Shown here piece by piece: positions 1 through 9,140 of a stretch of 64,000 nucleotides of DNA. The stretch comes from Candidatus Gastranaerophilales bacterium. GTDB lineage: Bacteria; Cyanobacteriota; Vampirovibrionia; Gastranaerophilales; Gastranaerophilaceae. The stretch covers positions 1 to 64,000 of the forward strand of contig CALUXX010000006.1 of assembly GCA_944324845.1 (NCBI GenBank), given 5' to 3'. The notes below the pieces were generated by a model that saw only the letters and a list, made by a program, of their open reading frames with translations, had not been told where the DNA came from and made no database searches. The position numbers and the translations under genes are program-made. Within the stretch, counting starts at the first letter, position 1, and every line of letters starts with the position of its first letter.

Positions 1-150
1 AATACAAAAGAAAAGAAATACATAAATGAAAAATTAATAGATAAAAGTTTATTATATCCAATAATTAATGAAAACTTTAGTAAAATGATGAAAAATATTT
101 CAGTTAACGTAAAAGATTTTAATAGTGCAGTTAAAATAACAAATCTTTAA
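1..150 (+). CDS. C-terminal 49 residues of an unidentified protein (5' partial)
   Basis: The frame is open from the first base of the window and ends at a TAA at 148-150. The 49 visible residues are rich in Lys, Asn and Ile and end in KITNL. They show no recognisable motif, so no function is assigned. The composition matches neighbouring genes. The rest of the gene lies outside the window. A spacer of about 240 bases follows before the tRNA, and it holds an inverted repeat. Confidence 0.5.
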   Translation, partial: NTKEKKYINEKLIDKSLLYPIINENFSKMMKNISVNVKDFNSAVKITNL

Positions 151-174
151 AAAATAAAATAAATTTTGAACACC

Positions 175-215
175 ATTTAAACAGTTCTTAAAAGCTGTTT
201 AAAAACTGTTTAAAT
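175..215. repeat. perfect 12-bp inverted repeat downstream of the partial gene
   Basis: ATTTAAACAGTT at 175-186 is exactly complementary to AACTGTTTAAAT at 204-215, with a 17-nt loop. The loop itself carries another copy of CTGTTTAAA (195-203), so this short word occurs twice directly and once inverted. No T-run follows the right arm, which argues against a simple terminator. It could be an mRNA 3'-end hairpin or a protein binding site. Confidence 0.4.
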
Positions 216-358
216 CTTCACATTTTTATCTTCCGACTTATATGTTAAACTTGCGATATTTTTTCTCAAAATCCCTGATACACGACAAGTAATTTTTTAT
301 AACATAAGGATTTTTGGGGGAATAATTCTTAATACAATTCATTTATAATTTATAAAAT

Positions 359-391
359 AAAAGAGACGATAATTTAATTATCGTCTCTTTT
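359..391 (-). terminator. rho-independent terminator of tRNA-Ala
   Basis: Arms 359-372 and 378-391 pair over 14 bp around a short AT loop. Read on the minus strand the hairpin begins one base after the tRNA CCA end and runs into TTTTATTTTATAA. The arrangement fits intrinsic termination of the tRNA transcript. Confidence 0.8.
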
Positions 392-392
392 A

Positions 393-468
393 TGGTGGAG
401 AATAGGAGACTCGAACTCCTAACCCCCTGCGTGCAAAGCAGGTGCTCTACCAATTGAGCTAATCCCCC
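393..468 (-). tRNA. tRNA-Ala (anticodon TGC)
   Basis: The minus strand folds as a 76-nt tRNA. The acceptor arm starts GGGGGAT and ends with an encoded CCA (complement at 393-395). The anticodon stem CCTGC/GCAGG encloses the loop TTTGCAC, giving anticodon TGC, and the T-loop reads TTCGAGT. A promoter lies about 60 nt upstream and a terminator abuts the 3' end, so this is a single-gene transcription unit. Confidence 0.95.
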
Positions 469-528
469 ACGGTTGAATTCATTACCTTGAATTCCGGGGT
501 GTGCGGGTTTGCCCTGTCCACATTTCTT

Positions 529-556
529 ATTATACATGCTGATTTTTTTTTGTAAA
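529..556 (-). promoter_or_regulatory. promoter for tRNA-Ala
   Basis: On the minus strand TTTACA (551-556) is followed after 16 nt by TATAAT (529-534). The predicted start near 522 would give a 5' leader of about 50 nt before the mature tRNA. Confidence 0.65.
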
Positions 557-574
557 CCCCTTTTTTTTATTTTT

Positions 575-853
575 TTATTTTGTTGCGCTATATTTTTCTT
601 GTTTATATTGGATTAAGCATTTTGCTAATTGATCCGGACAACTGGTTGGTTTTGGACCACAGGTTATGCCTTCCAATCTTTCTATTACTTCGTCTATTTC
701 CATTCCTTTTATTAAGCTTTTTATTCCTTTTAAATTGCCATTACAACCACCGTAAAAATCTACGTCAATGATTTTGTTATCTTCTACTTTTACTTGCATC
801 ATTTGGCAACAAGTACCTTTTGTTTGATATTGTATTATTTCTTCATTATTCAT
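575..853 (-). CDS. TSCPD domain protein (TIGR03905-like)
   Basis: Small protein of 92 residues. It carries paired cysteines CCQ near residue 15, a FYGGCNGN segment and the defining TSCPD tetrapeptide within CGPKPTSCPDQLA. This domain occurs alone or at the C-terminus of some vitamin B12-dependent ribonucleotide reductases, where it probably binds metal. Its role as a stand-alone protein is not known. The ATG at 853 is chosen because GAGGAG lies about 8 nt upstream; a TTG five codons earlier would overlap that Shine-Dalgarno. Confidence 0.85.
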   Translation of the reverse strand: MNNEEIIQYQTKGTCCQMMQVKVEDNKIIDVDFYGGCNGNLKGIKSLIKGMEIDEVIERLEGITCGPKPTSCPDQLAKCLIQYKQEKYSATK

Positions 854-896
854 AATTTTGCTCCTCAACTATTCTTTCTTTCATTATAGCATAAAG

Positions 897-1604
897 TTAT
901 ACTTCATAGTCTATTGTTTTTAGCGATTTTTCAATTTCGTTGATTAGAAATTGGATATAATTGATGCTATTTGTATTATTGTTTTTTCTAAAAATTTCTT
1001 GGGCTGATAATAATTTTCTTAATGCGTCGTGAGGATGTTTTTTTCTTGTTAATTTTCCGATTTCTGTTTGTACATATCCTAGCATGCGCTCATAATTTTC
1101 ACGAGGGGCAATTTCTCTTGTTACTGTTCGAAATGTGGTTGTTGTTTCAGGGTAATGTTTTGTTAATTTTTTCAAGCATTTTTCTTGTTTATATAGCACT
1201 TGTATATAGTCATATAATCTTTCTTTGCAGCCTGTATATGTTTTTCTCAAGTCGTTTAGTCTTGCCATCATATGAACATAATCTCCACTCATTTGTGAAA
1301 GGTAATAACCTTTTTGGGCAAAATATTCAAGATGGTTCGGATTAGCTTCATTTAATTTACATAATGCACTTATGATTATTCCTGCTAGGTCATATTCTTT
1401 TTCTGCCATTAAAATATCTGCAAGCAGGTTTGCTTCTTGACAAAATTGGTCTTTTTCTTGATTTTTAACGTAATTTTGTTGAAGTTTTCCAAATTCGTAT
1501 GCAAAATTTCTATGGCTTATATTGTTTTTGTTTTTTAGAATGTATTTACCAAATTTATCTACATTAGGATAGAGGATTTTTTCAGGATTTATTTTTATTA
1601 CCAT
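897..1604 (-). CDS. hypothetical alpha-helical protein
   Basis: 235 residues, not recognised. There is no signal peptide or membrane segment. The sequence is predicted by eye to be largely helical, with alternating aromatic and Ala/Leu pairs (for example ALCKLNEANPNHLEYFAQKG) that recall TPR-like helical hairpins. It is lysine-rich and probably cytoplasmic. The ATG at 1604 has AAGG about 10 nt upstream. It lies downstream of ileS but is separated from it by a terminator, so it is probably transcribed on its own. Confidence 0.65.
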   Translation of the reverse strand: MVIKINPEKILYPNVDKFGKYILKNKNNISHRNFAYEFGKLQQNYVKNQEKDQFCQEANLLADILMAEKEYDLAGIIISALCKLNEANPNHLEYFAQKGYYLSQMSGDYVHMMARLNDLRKTYTGCKERLYDYIQVLYKQEKCLKKLTKHYPETTTTFRTVTREIAPRENYERMLGYVQTEIGKLTRKKHPHDALRKLLSAQEIFRKNNNTNSINYIQFLINEIEKSLKTIDYEV

Positions 1605-1672
1605 TTGTCGAGACCTTTTTTGTATTAAAGTCTGTAAAAATAAAATTTTGCTAGTTCTTTTATAAAAACTAG

Positions 1673-1706
1673 AAAAAACGACTAATTTTTATCTTAGTCG
1701 TTTTTT
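1673..1706 (-). terminator. terminator of the symporter-ileS unit
   Basis: AAAAAACGACTAA (1673-1685) pairs with TTAGTCGTTTTTT (1694-1706) around an 8-nt loop. On the minus strand it lies about 30 nt after the ileS stop and ends in a T-run. Confidence 0.85.
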
Positions 1707-1733
1707 AGTGGTTATTTGTTGTTCATATTTTTA

Positions 1734-4544
1734 TTATTCGTTTATTGCTTCTGCGCAATCAGAGCAAATACCATCTTCATTCAGTTTACGATATTTCCAA
1801 CATCTTACGCATTTTTCACCTTCTGCTTTTGTTACCCATACGGTATAACCTTCTTCGCTATATTCATTTAGAACATTTGCCGGCGCGCTTTCTGCCAATA
1901 CTGCTTGGGAAACGATGTATATATCTGCCAAATCTGATTCATTTGCTTTTAATATTTCTGGGTTTTCGGCTTTTACATACACTGAAACTTCAAGTGAACT
2001 TCCTACTTTTTTATCTGCTCTTAGTGGTTCTATCGCTCTTGATACCACTTGACGAGATTTCAAAACTTCTGTAAATTCTTTTTCAAGTTCTGCATTATCC
2101 CATTGTGGTTTTACAACCGGCCAATCTGAAAGCAATATACTTTCCAATCCTTGGCGTTGATTTTCAGGAACATTTTGCCATATATCTTCTGCTTGGTGCG
2201 GCATAACAGGTGTTAAGATTTTTACTAAAGCTAGAAGATTTTCGTACAATACAGTCTGGCATGCTCTTCTTGATAATGATTTTTTGCCTGCTGTATATAG
2301 TCTGTCTTTAACAATATCAAGATAGAATGAACTCAAATCTACGGCTGCAAAATTTTGTAAGCATTGGAAATATTTGTAAAATTCATAATTTTCAAATGCT
2401 TCTGTTACTTCTGCTATTAGTTTGTTTAATTTGTGAAGTGCGAATTTATCAATATTTTTTAGTTCATCATATTGAACATAATCAACTTCAGGATCAAAAT
2501 CAAACAAATTACCGATTAAAAATCTTGCAGTGTTTCTTGTTTTCTTAAATATTTCAGTTAATTGTCCGATAATATTGTTTCCGATTTTAATATCGTTTCT
2601 GTAATCTACTGATGCTGCCCATAATCTTAGGATATCTGCTCCATAATTTTTGATGATATCATCAGGTCTTATGTAGTTGCCTAAAGATTTAGACATCTTT
2701 CTACCATCTTCACCAAATACAAATCCGTGTGTTAATACTTGTTTATATGGTGCTTTACCTTGAGTTGCAACAGATGTTAATAGTGAAGATTGGAACCAGC
2801 CTCTATGTTGGTCTGAACCTTCAAGATACATATCAACAGGGGTATGTCCTAATTCTTCTGAACGTTTTTCAACTACTGCTTTCCATGATACTCCGGAATC
2901 AAACCATACATCCATAATATCTTTTTCTTTTCTAAAGTGCTTTTTGCCGCATTTTGGACAAGTAAAGCCTTCCGGTAAAAGTTCTTCTGCACTATATTTT
3001 ACCCACGCATCTGAACTTTCTTTTTCAAAGATTTTTGCAATATTTTCTATTGTTTCGTCTGAACAGATGACTTCTCCACAATCTTCGCAATAGAAAATCG
3101 GAATAGGTACCCCCCAAGCTCTTTGACGAGAAATACACCAATCAGTACGTGTTTCAACCATGTTTCCAATACGGTTTTCTCCGCTTGCAGGAATCCATTT
3201 TACTCCTTTTATTGATTCAAGTGCTAAATCTCTGAATTTATCAACTTTTACGAACCATTGTGGAGTTGCTCTATAGATTACAGGGTTTTTACATCTCCAG
3301 CAATGTGGATAACTGTGTTGAATATCTTGTTGTTTTAGTAATGCCCCTTTATTTTCAAGCATTTCAATAACCATTGCATTACCTTTATAGTAAGGTACAC
3401 CAACAAGTTCAGGGATTCCAACTATATCAGTCCATTTTCCTGCTCCGTCTAATGGGGAAAAGACTTCAATACCGTATTTGCAACCTACTTCATAGTCTTC
3501 TAAACCGTGTCCCGGTGCTGTATGTACTGAACCTGTACCGGCATCAAGTGTTACGTGTTCGCCTAATATAATAGGTGATTTTCTATTTACAAGTGGGTGT
3601 GTTGTATTCAATAGTTCCAAATCTTGACCTGTGCAAGAGCCTAGAACTTTGATATCTGATTCTTCCCATTCTACATCTTTTAAAAATGCACCTAAAAGTT
3701 CTTGTGCTACTACATAAATGTCATTTTTGTATTCAAAGAATGTATATTCAAATCTTGGGTGCATAGAAATTGCCATATTTGATGGAATTGTCCATGGGGT
3801 TGTTGTCCAGATTATTGCATATACATTATCATTTGGAAGATTGATTAAGTTTTTGATTTTGTTTATTCCATCTTCATCAAATTTAAATCTTACATATATT
3901 GAAGTTGATGTATGATCTGCATATTCAACTTCTGCTTCAGCAAGAGCTGTTTCACAAGATGCACACCAATAAACAGGTTTTAAACCTTTTTCAATATATC
4001 CTTTTTTATACATTTGTCCAAATACTCTAACTTGTTCGGCTTCGTATTCAGGATTTATTGTAAGGTATGGATCTTCCCAATTACCTAAAACTCCAAGACG
4101 TTTAAATTCGTTTTCTTGTCCTTTTAAATTTTTATGAGCAAATTCTCTGCATTTTGCTCTCAATTCTGCTTCAGAAATAGAATGACGTCCGCCTTTTAAA
4201 TTTTTTACAACAGCGTTTTCGATAGGTAATCCGTGACCGTCATAACCCGGTACGTATGGTGCATAATAACCTCTTTGGGTTTTGTATTTGATTAAAATAT
4301 CTTTTAAAATTTTATTTAATGCTGTACCAACGTGGATTTTTTCAGAACTCAAATACGGAGGTCCGTCGTGTAATACAAAAGAATTTGTTTTGTCTCGGTT
4401 AGAAATCATTTTTTCATAAATGTTATTTTCTGCCCAAAATTTTTGTGTTTCAAGTTCTTTAACAGTTGCATTTGCTCTCATCGCCAATGTTGTTTGTGGC
4501 AGGTTAAGAGTATTTTTGTACTCGGTTTTTGTACTTTCTGTCAT
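1734..4544 (-). CDS. ileS: isoleucyl-tRNA synthetase
   Basis: Class I aminoacyl-tRNA synthetase of 936 residues that charges tRNA-Ile in the cytoplasm, the usual bacterial length. The N-terminal catalytic core has LHDGPPY near residue 58 and the HIGH-type motif as HVGT at 71-74, with Thr at the last position. The CP1 editing domain contains TTTPWTIPSN. The second active-site motif KMSKS lies near residue 612. The C-terminal zinc ribbon has two Cys pairs (CVRCWKY and CSDC). A GAGGGAC ribosome site overlaps the end of the upstream symporter gene, whose stop codon is one base before this ATG, so the two genes are cotranscribed. Confidence 0.97.
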   Translation of the reverse strand: MTESTKTEYKNTLNLPQTTLAMRANATVKELETQKFWAENNIYEKMISNRDKTNSFVLHDGPPYLSSEKIHVGTALNKILKDILIKYKTQRGYYAPYVPGYDGHGLPIENAVVKNLKGGRHSISEAELRAKCREFAHKNLKGQENEFKRLGVLGNWEDPYLTINPEYEAEQVRVFGQMYKKGYIEKGLKPVYWCASCETALAEAEVEYADHTSTSIYVRFKFDEDGINKIKNLINLPNDNVYAIIWTTTPWTIPSNMAISMHPRFEYTFFEYKNDIYVVAQELLGAFLKDVEWEESDIKVLGSCTGQDLELLNTTHPLVNRKSPIILGEHVTLDAGTGSVHTAPGHGLEDYEVGCKYGIEVFSPLDGAGKWTDIVGIPELVGVPYYKGNAMVIEMLENKGALLKQQDIQHSYPHCWRCKNPVIYRATPQWFVKVDKFRDLALESIKGVKWIPASGENRIGNMVETRTDWCISRQRAWGVPIPIFYCEDCGEVICSDETIENIAKIFEKESSDAWVKYSAEELLPEGFTCPKCGKKHFRKEKDIMDVWFDSGVSWKAVVEKRSEELGHTPVDMYLEGSDQHRGWFQSSLLTSVATQGKAPYKQVLTHGFVFGEDGRKMSKSLGNYIRPDDIIKNYGADILRLWAASVDYRNDIKIGNNIIGQLTEIFKKTRNTARFLIGNLFDFDPEVDYVQYDELKNIDKFALHKLNKLIAEVTEAFENYEFYKYFQCLQNFAAVDLSSFYLDIVKDRLYTAGKKSLSRRACQTVLYENLLALVKILTPVMPHQAEDIWQNVPENQRQGLESILLSDWPVVKPQWDNAELEKEFTEVLKSRQVVSRAIEPLRADKKVGSSLEVSVYVKAENPEILKANESDLADIYIVSQAVLAESAPANVLNEYSEEGYTVWVTKAEGEKCVRCWKYRKLNEDGICSDCAEAINE

Positions 4545-4545
4545 T

Positions 4546-5847
4546 TTATTGTCCCTCTATTTCATTAGTAACGTTTTCGGTAATCAATTTTGAATCAGCA
4601 TCAAAATCTTTTATAAATAATTTCATTTTATCATAATCAAATGCTTTTTCCCATCTTGCAATAACAACTGTAGCAACGCAGTTGCCGATTAAGTTAACTG
4701 TTGTTCTTCCCATATCAAGAACTTGATCTATTCCAAGTAAAATCGCAACTCCGATTAGCGGAATATTGAAGCTGGCAAGAGTTCCTGCCAATACGACAAG
4801 TGATACCCTTGGTACACCTGCTATACCTTTACTTGTTAACATTAGAGCAAGCATCATTAGGATTTGTTGATTTAAGTCTAAATTTATTCCGCAAATTTGT
4901 GATGAGAAAATTACTGCCATTGCCAAATATAATGTACTTCCGTCAAGGTTAAATGTATAACCTGTAGGCATTACAAAACTTACTATATTTTGCGGTACTC
5001 CAAATTTTTCCATAATTGTAATTGCCTTTGGAAATGCTGCTTCTGAACTTGCGGTTGAAAATGCAAGTAATGCAGGTTCTTGGATTGCTTTTAGTAAGTT
5101 GCGCAATGATATCCTTGCATATTTGCAAGCTATGAATAATACAAGTATTACAAATACCGCAAGTGCTGTGTATAATGAGAAAATTATTTTTGCATAATTT
5201 TTTAATATTGATAATCCATTCATTCCGACAGTAGATGCGATTGCTCCAAAAATTCCTAATGGGGCAAAATACATTACATATTCGGTAAATTTAAACATTA
5301 TTTGCGCAACTGAATTTAGTAAATCCATAACTGGTTGAGCTTTTTTCCCGACTGCGCATATTGCTATTGCCATAAATATTGAAAATACAACTATTTGTAA
5401 CAGGTTGCCTTCTGCCATTGATTGAACAATACTTGTTGGGAAAATGTTTAAAACCATTTCGGAAATGGATGTGTGTGGCGTTGTAACAGCCATTAATCCT
5501 GCTTCTTTTAATAGTTCAGGGTTTGCTACTGTTCCTGTTGCAAATCCTCTGCCCGGATTAAAGATATTTCCCATTGTTAAACCGATTATTAGTGCAAGCG
5601 TTGTTACTATTTCAAAATAAACAATCGTTTTTATGCCGATTTTGCCAAGGTGTTTGATTTCCCCGTGACCTGCAATTCCTGTTACAAGTGTTGAAAATAA
5701 TAACGGTGCGATAATCATTTTTACCATGCGTAAGAAAATTACGGCAAAAGTTCGCATCTTAACCGCTAAATGGGGGAAAAAATGTCCAAATATTACACCT
5801 AAAATCAGCGCAACAAATATCAATATTGTTAGTTTGGAATGTTTCAA
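4546..5847 (-). CDS. dicarboxylate/amino acid:cation symporter (GltP/DctA family)
   Basis: Inner-membrane secondary transporter of 433 residues in the glutamate/C4-dicarboxylate family, moving anionic substrate with Na+ or H+. It has eight or so hydrophobic segments. Family motifs are the serine-rich re-entrant loop STASSEAAFPKA and the MPTGYTFNLDGS segment. The TTG at 5847 is preferred because AAGAGG lies 6 nt upstream and the resulting N-terminus matches the family; a GTG 13 codons earlier lacks such a site. The stop codon is one base from ileS. Glutamate and dicarboxylate cannot be distinguished from sequence alone. Confidence 0.88.
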   Translation of the reverse strand: MKHSKLTILIFVALILGVIFGHFFPHLAVKMRTFAVIFLRMVKMIIAPLLFSTLVTGIAGHGEIKHLGKIGIKTIVYFEIVTTLALIIGLTMGNIFNPGRGFATGTVANPELLKEAGLMAVTTPHTSISEMVLNIFPTSIVQSMAEGNLLQIVVFSIFMAIAICAVGKKAQPVMDLLNSVAQIMFKFTEYVMYFAPLGIFGAIASTVGMNGLSILKNYAKIIFSLYTALAVFVILVLFIACKYARISLRNLLKAIQEPALLAFSTASSEAAFPKAITIMEKFGVPQNIVSFVMPTGYTFNLDGSTLYLAMAVIFSSQICGINLDLNQQILMMLALMLTSKGIAGVPRVSLVVLAGTLASFNIPLIGVAILLGIDQVLDMGRTTVNLIGNCVATVVIARWEKAFDYDKMKLFIKDFDADSKLITENVTNEIEGQ

Positions 5848-5927
5848 TTCTAACCTCTTGACTTCATTATAAAACAAACATGACACCTGTTATACACTTG
5901 GGGGATTTTTGTAAAATTTTTTAAAAT

Positions 5928-6734
5928 TTATTTCTTGTTTTTGTTTTGGTTTCGTCTGTTATTATCGTATGCCATTTCGTTGAATAGCAATAACATTAGT
6001 ATAATATAGTTTAGAGTTCGCCATAGCGGGTTTGCGCTTGTAAAAAATTTAATATCATCTAATGTGTCAAGCATATCAAGATATTCTTGATATTTTTCTG
6101 TATTATTCCTGTCTAGCGGAACTTTCTTTTTACCTTTTAATATGTATAGTTCCCCTTCGAAATCTCGTCCTAAAATGTGGGTTTTATCTTCGTCTTTTAT
6201 TAAAATTTTAAATTCGTCTTTATTTTCTTTAGAAAAGATTGCTTTATATTTTAAATCTTTTTTAGAACCTTCTATATGGAATTTACCTGAAATTGTATCT
6301 TTATTTGTAGGATCAAGGTGCATTTCCAGATCAATGTTTTTGTCATCAAGATTTATTTTTGCATTGTAATAATCTTTCCCTAATTTTGTAATTTTCGGGT
6401 TATCAATATCTATTAGTCTGTTCAAATGATAAAAACTTGAACTTATATCTTTTTCTTTACGCATTTTTTGTACGGAATTTACAAATTCAATTTTATCGCG
6501 TTCTTCTTGTGTTAGTTCGTTTGATGAGAACAACCTCTGAACTGCTGGTTCATTTTTTATTGTCATAAGGATTGCTGCGAAAAGCATTGATTTGCGTGCC
6601 CATTCAGGGAACGGTTTTTGCGGTTGTTCATTTCTATCATTATTTATATTATTATTCGGTGGTGAGATTGTAGATGAATTTTTAAAATATAACTTATTTT
6701 GATATGTTTTGATTGGATTAAATGTTACTTTCAT
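5928..6734 (-). CDS. hypothetical protein with C-terminal membrane segment
   Basis: 268 residues from the ATG at 6734; a TTG at 6752 is possible. The N-terminus reads MKVTFNPIKTYQNKLYFK. A hydrophobic patch follows near residue 50, then a charged beta-rich middle (about 110-215). One hydrophobic segment, LNYIILMLLLF, lies near residue 248 before a basic Asn/Lys tail. No family is recognised. There is no clear Shine-Dalgarno. It is divergent from the alcohol dehydrogenase gene. Confidence 0.6.
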   Translation of the reverse strand: MKVTFNPIKTYQNKLYFKNSSTISPPNNNINNDRNEQPQKPFPEWARKSMLFAAILMTIKNEPAVQRLFSSNELTQEERDKIEFVNSVQKMRKEKDISSSFYHLNRLIDIDNPKITKLGKDYYNAKINLDDKNIDLEMHLDPTNKDTISGKFHIEGSKKDLKYKAIFSKENKDEFKILIKDEDKTHILGRDFEGELYILKGKKKVPLDRNNTEKYQEYLDMLDTLDDIKFFTSANPLWRTLNYIILMLLLFNEMAYDNNRRNQNKNKK

Positions 6735-6845
6735 ATTCAATATAAAACACAAAAAAAATAAATTTGCTACCTTGAAAAAACTATGTTTATAAACTATAAT
6801 CTACGTGTAAATTCTAAATGGTATATGAAGAAAGGAGAGTTTATT

Positions 6846-8045
6846 ATGTGGGAAAAAGATATTAATATCCACGAAGTTAAAGAGATTAGAACCAGAACCA
6901 ATGTTTATTTTGGTGTTGGAGCTATACAAAAAATTAATGATATTGCAAAAGATATAAAATCAAAAGGTATTGATAAAGTTATTGTTATGTCAGGTCGAAA
7001 TGCTTATAAAGCAACAGGTGCTTGGGATGTTGTAGAAAAAGCTTTGAAAGATAACGGTATTGGTTATGTTAATTTTGACCAAGTTACACCAAATCCTACA
7101 ACTCACCATGTAAATGATGCTTTCAAAATGGCGAAAGATTTTGGTGCAAAAGCTGTTATTGCAATAGGCGGAGGTTCTCCTACCGATGCTGGTAAATCTG
7201 TTGCTATATTACTTGAATATCCTGATAAAACTGCAGAAGATATTTATGATTTCACTTTTGCTCCTGTGAAAGCTGCACCGATTATTTCAATTAACTTGAC
7301 TCACGGTACAGGTACAGAAACAAACAGATTTGCTGTTGTTACTAACTTGGAAAAAGATTTCAAACCTGCGATAGCGTATGATTGTATTTATCCGATGTAT
7401 GCGATTGATGATCCGCAATTAATGACAAAATTATCTCCAAAACAAACAAGATATGTTTCTATTGATGCGGTTAACCACGTTGTTGAAGCTGCTACATCTT
7501 TAGTTGCTTCTCCTTATTCAATTACATTGGCTAAACAAGTTATTGAATTGGTTGCTAAATATTTACCAAAAGCTCTTGAAAATCCTGAAGATTTAGAAGC
7601 TAGATATTTCTTGGCTTATGCGGCTATGATGGGTGGTGTAAGTTTTGATAATGGTTTATTACATTATACTCACGCTCTTGAACATCCGCTAAGTGCTGTT
7701 AAACCTGATTTATCACATGGTTTAGGTTTGGCAATATTGTTGCCTGCTGTTGTTAAAACAATATATAAAGACAAAGCTGCAACTCTTGCTGATATTTTAG
7801 CACCTATCGTTCCTGGTTTAAAAGGTTCTGCTGATGAAGCTGAAAAAGCTGCTCAAGGTGTTTATGATTGGTTGAAATCTGTTGGTGTTCCTGAAAAACT
7901 TACTGATATGGGATTTAGCGCAGCAGATGTTGATAAATTAACTGATCTGGCATTTACTACACCTTCTCTTGACGGTTTAATTAATATCGGTCCTAGCGGA
8001 AATTCAAGAGAATTGGTTAGAAATATTTATCAAGAATCTTTATAA
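6846..8045 (+). CDS. iron-containing alcohol dehydrogenase
   Basis: Group III (Fe-type) NAD(P)-dependent alcohol dehydrogenase of 399 residues, likely reducing acetaldehyde or a related aldehyde during fermentation. The Rossmann-like N-terminal half has GGGSPTDAGK at 108-117. The C-terminal helical half carries the metal-binding histidines in HYTHALEHPLS and DLSHGLGLAIL. The start at 6846 follows AAAGGAG by about 9 nt and gives the family length; upstream in-frame starts lack a ribosome site. It is a single gene closed by a strong terminator. Exact substrate is not readable from sequence. Confidence 0.93.
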   Translation: MWEKDINIHEVKEIRTRTNVYFGVGAIQKINDIAKDIKSKGIDKVIVMSGRNAYKATGAWDVVEKALKDNGIGYVNFDQVTPNPTTHHVNDAFKMAKDFGAKAVIAIGGGSPTDAGKSVAILLEYPDKTAEDIYDFTFAPVKAAPIISINLTHGTGTETNRFAVVTNLEKDFKPAIAYDCIYPMYAIDDPQLMTKLSPKQTRYVSIDAVNHVVEAATSLVASPYSITLAKQVIELVAKYLPKALENPEDLEARYFLAYAAMMGGVSFDNGLLHYTHALEHPLSAVKPDLSHGLGLAILLPAVVKTIYKDKAATLADILAPIVPGLKGSADEAEKAAQGVYDWLKSVGVPEKLTDMGFSAADVDKLTDLAFTTPSLDGLINIGPSGNSRELVRNIYQESL

Positions 8046-8067
8046 TAATTATAAATTGATATATTGG

Positions 8068-8104
8068 AAAAAGGGCGAAACACTTATTAGTGTTTCGCCC
8101 TTTT
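8068..8104. terminator. bidirectional terminator between Fe-ADH and GT2 genes
   Basis: AAAAAGGGCGAAACACT (8068-8084) pairs with AGTGTTTCGCCCTTTT (8089-8104) around a 4-nt loop. T-runs exist on both strands, so it can serve the two convergent genes. Confidence 0.88.
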
Positions 8105-8122
8105 AATAAATAATTTTATATT

Positions 8123-9079
8123 TTATACAAGTTCTTTTTCTTTAATGTATCTTGGTCGAGCTTTTACTTCTAAATAAACCTGTCCGACATATTCGCCTAT
8201 AATACCTGAGCAGAATATTTGAAGTCCGCCAAAAAAGCATAATAGAATAATGATTGTTGCAACACCGTTTGGAGTGTTATTGAATACTAATTTTTCAAAA
8301 ACAGTTTCAAGTCCCAAGAAAAATGCAACTACCGCCATAAGAAATCCTAGTCCTGCAATTAGTCTTAGAGGTACTATACTAAATGAAGTTATGCCGTTTA
8401 GCGCAAGTGCAAGAAGTGACCAAAAATTGAATTTTGAACAACCTTGTTTTCTTGGTTTGACATCAAAAGTAATACTTGCTGTTTTTAGCCCTAAATCAAA
8501 AAAGAAACCTCTTAAGAAAAACGCGTTTTCGTGATATTTTTCCATTAGTTTTAAGGCTTTATAACTGACTAATCTATAGTCTGAATGATTCATCGGGATT
8601 TTTGTTCCCAATAGAGCCATTAGTTTGTAGAACATTATTGCTGTTGTTTTTTTGAAAAAACTATCAGTTTTTCTATCTTTTCGAACGCCCAGAACAATGT
8701 CGTTTCCGTTGCAAAATTCTTCAACAAATCTTTCGATTGCATTTTCATCTTGTTGCAAATCTGCATCAATAGATATAACGCAATCACAGCCTAATTCTCT
8801 AACACCTTCTAAGCCTGCAACAAGTGCACTTTGGTTTCCATAATTTTTTATGAATTTTAGGCCTTTTATTTTGTCAGGAAATTCTTGGTGTAATTTTTCG
8901 ATAATACTCCAAGTATTATCTTTTGACCCATCATCAACAGGATAAATGTAACTTTGAGCAGATATTTTATTCCGCTTAATAAGATCATTCATTACCTCTA
9001 AAAGTCTTCGACAGGTTGATTCTATACATAATTCCTCGTTATAACATGGAATTGTTATTGCCAGCTTAGGTGTTTGCAT
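8123..9079 (-). CDS. GT2 glycosyltransferase, DPM1/GtrB/ArnC-like
   Basis: 318 residues. The N-terminal GT-A domain starts with LAITIPCYNEE and has DDGSKDNT and the metal-binding DADLQQD. Two hydrophobic segments follow (about 230-260 and 270-295), the layout of enzymes that move a sugar from a nucleotide donor to polyprenyl phosphate at the inner membrane. Such lipid-linked sugars decorate lipopolysaccharide or other surface glycans. The divergent neighbour is a YdjC/HpnK-type deacetylase, so joint work on a lipid-linked aminosugar is plausible. AAGGCGAG precedes the ATG. Confidence 0.88.
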   Translation of the reverse strand: MQTPKLAITIPCYNEELCIESTCRRLLEVMNDLIKRNKISAQSYIYPVDDGSKDNTWSIIEKLHQEFPDKIKGLKFIKNYGNQSALVAGLEGVRELGCDCVISIDADLQQDENAIERFVEEFCNGNDIVLGVRKDRKTDSFFKKTTAIMFYKLMALLGTKIPMNHSDYRLVSYKALKLMEKYHENAFFLRGFFFDLGLKTASITFDVKPRKQGCSKFNFWSLLALALNGITSFSIVPLRLIAGLGFLMAVVAFFLGLETVFEKLVFNNTPNGVATIIILLCFFGGLQIFCSGIIGEYVGQVYLEVKARPRYIKEKELV

Positions 9080-9140
9080 TCTCGCCTTCTTTCTAATATC
9101 ATAATTATATTATATTAACTTTATATTGCAAGGAATTGAA

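Noticed and set aside
71-77. Search for CRISPR arrays, insertion sequences and phage genes over the whole window
   Set aside because: No regularly spaced repeats, transposase motifs (DDE, HUH), integrases or phage structural genes were seen anywhere.
1734-4544. HVGT instead of HxGH in IleS as a sign of a defective enzyme
   Set aside because: The remaining catalytic motifs, the editing domain and the zinc ribbon are intact, and the operon context is normal. A single variant residue does not support loss of function.
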